Origin: Candidatus Margulisiibacteriota bacterium
GTDB lineage: Bacteria; Margulisbacteria; Termititenacia; Termititenacales; Termititenacaceae
DNA: 30,214 bases
Reading direction: 5' to 3'
Assembly (NCBI GenBank): GCA_031279305.1
Contig: JAITIS010000002.1
Coordinates: forward strand, 1 to 30,214
Part shown: piece by piece, positions 28,496 through 30,214 of the stretch
Position numbering within the stretch: the stretch's first letter is position 1
How the letters are laid out: each line of letters opens with the position of its first letter
Notes under the pieces: generated by a model
Told to the model about the DNA's origin: nothing
What the model saw: the letters and a program-made list of their open reading frames with translations, nothing else
The model's database searches: none
Translations under genes and position numbers: made by a program

Positions 28496-30214
28496 GTGAT
28501 AGATTTTTTTCTGGCTCTGGCGCAGGCCCCGCCGAACGTGGTTTTTCACTATGATGTGATACTGGAACCGCTTAGCATCGCGCTGGAGTATGACCGCGCG
28601 GAAATAAACAATCTCAAAGACCTGCCGCGCGAGCGGGTGTCGGTGCCGGAGCAGGCGCTGATCAATATTCTCGTTCAGCAGCCTGCTAAAAACGGCCGTT
28701 ATAATATTGCCCGGGAGTACCGCGAGCGGGCGTTGTATCTGCTGCAGGATATTCTGCCGGGGCGGGTTGTGTTGCCGCCAGAAAAACCGGAAATAAATCT
28801 GCGCTATATTCTGGAGCCGACCAGACAGAATTGCAAAATCTGGGTGGATTTTGCGGGCACCCCGTATGCCGCTTTGCGCGAAGTGCCTAGGGATAAACTG
28901 TCCCGCGCGGAGCGCGTGTTTATCAATTTTTTAGCCGGGGTGCCGGTCAACGGCGGTTGTTTTTTTGTAGGACAGCATCAGCTGGCCAGAATGTATTATT
29001 TTCTGGCGCGGACACCGAATGTTTTGCTGAAATCCGGCAGGCAGCTGCTCATCCACAACACCCCGCCGAATTATCAGGGCATTTTCCGCGGCGAGCGCGG
29101 GCGTTATGAATTTGCGCTGACTTTGGCCGGAGACGTCCTTTCCCGCAGGAACTGCCAGCTCATAGGTGAAAAAAATTTTGTGCTTTTTCATCAAGGGGTT
29201 GTTTACGCGCTGGATAATATTTCCGCGCTGTTATTCGAGCGTTACCTGCCCGCGCCAGTCTATCTGATGCGGGAAGAGATCCCCAAATTTGCCGCGGACT
29301 GCCTGCTGCCTCTGGCCGCCAGAGGCCTGAACTTTAATTTTCCGGCGGAATTCACCGCGCTCAATGCATCCGTGGTTGGCGCGCCGCCCGCGCCGGTGCT
29401 GGCAGTGCTGGGCGAGTCCGCCGGCCGTCTGAAAATAAAAATCAAATATGATTACGGCTTAAAAATTCTGCCGGAATACGCCCGCGTGGACAACGCGGAG
29501 TTTTACCGGGTAGAACAAGACGGGCGGGAATATTTTCTGAAGCGCGACAAAAAAAGCGAAGACTGGCTCCATACCTATCTTAGCGAGCGGCGTTTTCTAG
29601 CGGAAAACGACGGCTATACGGTGGAGCACGATGATTTTGTCGATTTTATGACTTATGAATTTCCGGGCTTGAAACAAAACATCGGGCTTAAAATCCTCGG
29701 CGAGCGTTTGGAGCAGTATGTCTATGCCGATCAAGAATTTGACATAGATCTGGATTTTCGCCAATCTTCCGGCATTGACTGGTTTGAATTTGCGCCGGTG
29801 TACAAAGTCAAAGACGCTGTGTTTACCCACGCGCAGATACAGGACCTTTTGGCCGCGGAAAAAGAATACGTGCGCCTGCCGGACGGCTCGCTGGTAAAAA
29901 TTCCGCGGCGGGAATTTGATTATCTGCAAAGCTATCTAGCCGGCCGCAGCCAGAAGACAGCGAACGGCAAATATCAGGTCAGAAAATATGATTTGTATTA
30001 TCTGTATTCCGGCGTGCGTGACCAGATGAAAGCCAGAATGGATGAATCCCTGCAGACTCTGCTGAACAGCCTGGAAAATTTTTCCGGCATTCCGCCGCGC
30101 GCTCTGCCGCAAGGCTTAAAAGGCGCGCCGCGCTCGTATCAGTTGCTGGGTTATTACTGGCTGCAGTTTTTGCACGACCACAATTTTCACGGCATACTGG
30201 CCGACGATATGGGG
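28496..30214 (+). CDS. SNF2/Swi2-type helicase, N-terminal part (cut by the window end)
   Basis: The frame is open from GTG 28496 to the right edge, 573 residues so far. The final 40 residues show the start of an SNF2 ATPase: RSYQLLGYYWLQFLHDHNF followed by GILADDMG, the Q-motif-like segment and the beginning of Walker A (DDMGLGKT in the family). The preceding ~530 residues are beta-rich and have no motif that I can place securely; patterns such as FVDFMTYEFPGLK and YVRLPDGSLVKIP are like the SNF2-associated regions of bacterial helicases. No SWIM zinc finger (CxC...CxH) is seen at the N-terminus. Its function is presumably DNA-related ATP-dependent remodelling, unproven here. Confidence 0.85.
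   Translation, partial: MIDFFLALAQAPPNVVFHYDVILEPLSIALEYDRAEINNLKDLPRERVSVPEQALINILVQQPAKNGRYNIAREYRERALYLLQDILPGRVVLPPEKPEINLRYILEPTRQNCKIWVDFAGTPYAALREVPRDKLSRAERVFINFLAGVPVNGGCFFVGQHQLARMYYFLARTPNVLLKSGRQLLIHNTPPNYQGIFRGERGRYEFALTLAGDVLSRRNCQLIGEKNFVLFHQGVVYALDNISALLFERYLPAPVYLMREEIPKFAADCLLPLAARGLNFNFPAEFTALNASVVGAPPAPVLAVLGESAGRLKIKIKYDYGLKILPEYARVDNAEFYRVEQDGREYFLKRDKKSEDWLHTYLSERRFLAENDGYTVEHDDFVDFMTYEFPGLKQNIGLKILGERLEQYVYADQEFDIDLDFRQSSGIDWFEFAPVYKVKDAVFTHAQIQDLLAAEKEYVRLPDGSLVKIPRREFDYLQSYLAGRSQKTANGKYQVRKYDLYYLYSGVRDQMKARMDESLQTLLNSLENFSGIPPRALPQGLKGAPRSYQLLGYYWLQFLHDHNFHGILADDMG

Overview
The window looks like a chromosomal segment of a bacterium with a Gram-negative-type, two-membrane envelope. 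It encodes signal-peptide proteins with beta-barrel features, an RseC-like membrane protein, an EnvC-like peptidase with CtpA and a YibQ-like deacetylase, and an undecaprenyl-phosphate sugar transferase. Some gene order is instead Firmicutes-like, notably a DivIC/FtsB-type division gene followed by a YabR-like S1 gene. GC content is moderate (about 50 percent by eye), and the first ~1.4 kb is visibly more AT-rich. I cannot place the organism firmly. An uncultured lineage of the Margulisbacteria/Elusimicrobia kind would fit, but that is a guess. Nearly all genes are housekeeping, and I see no phage, transposase, CRISPR array or defence operon.

Layout. 1-1.4 kb: the end of a surface or tail-fibre-like protein, a second exported protein and a tiny exported ORF. 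1.4-2.2 kb: divIC/ftsB-like and yabR-like. 2.2-2.6 kb: a terminator, four 31-nt tandem repeats and tRNA-Leu(UAA) clasped between two perfect palindromes. 2.6-3.8 kb: an unknown gene. 3.9-8.7 kb: an envelope cluster of M23 peptidase, ctpA, YibQ-like deacetylase, phosphohexomutase and RseC-like protein, mostly with overlapping ends. 8.7-9.4 kb: a putative outer-membrane barrel. 9.44-9.75 kb: RNase P RNA. 9.9-12.3 kb: metallophosphoesterase (+), then methyltransferase and asd (-). 12.3-14.8 kb: a three-domain acyl ligase-ACP-acyltransferase. 14.9-17.1 kb: a Rel/SpoT (p)ppGpp enzyme. 17.1-18.8 kb: a sugar transferase meeting a lone response regulator tail to tail. 18.9-23.4 kb: dapB-purU, yajQ, mgtE, purM. 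23.4-24.4 kb: a small XRE regulator divergent from a second barrel paralogue. 24.5-28.4 kb: purN-malic enzyme-LRR protein-yggS-exported protein. 28.5 kb to the end: the N-terminal part of a SNF2-type helicase.

The genes serve peptidoglycan and envelope building (asd and dapB for diaminopimelate, M23/CtpA/YibQ, sugar transferase, acyltransferase), purine and one-carbon metabolism (purM, purN, purU), and global control (Rel, RNase P, tRNA).

The most interesting signals are not in the proteins. (1) Extended -10 boxes of the form TGnTAwAAT recur in front of genes in two classes. In one class the box ends 7-11 nt before the start codon and no good Shine-Dalgarno is seen in most cases, implying leaderless or nearly leaderless mRNAs. 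In the other the box lies 23-51 nt upstream and a Shine-Dalgarno is present. (2) A tRNA-Leu gene has both ends inside perfect 42-44 nt palindromes, next to a 31-nt tandem repeat. (3) Two neighbouring genes seem to lack any ATG/GTG/TTG start that would include their conserved N-termini.
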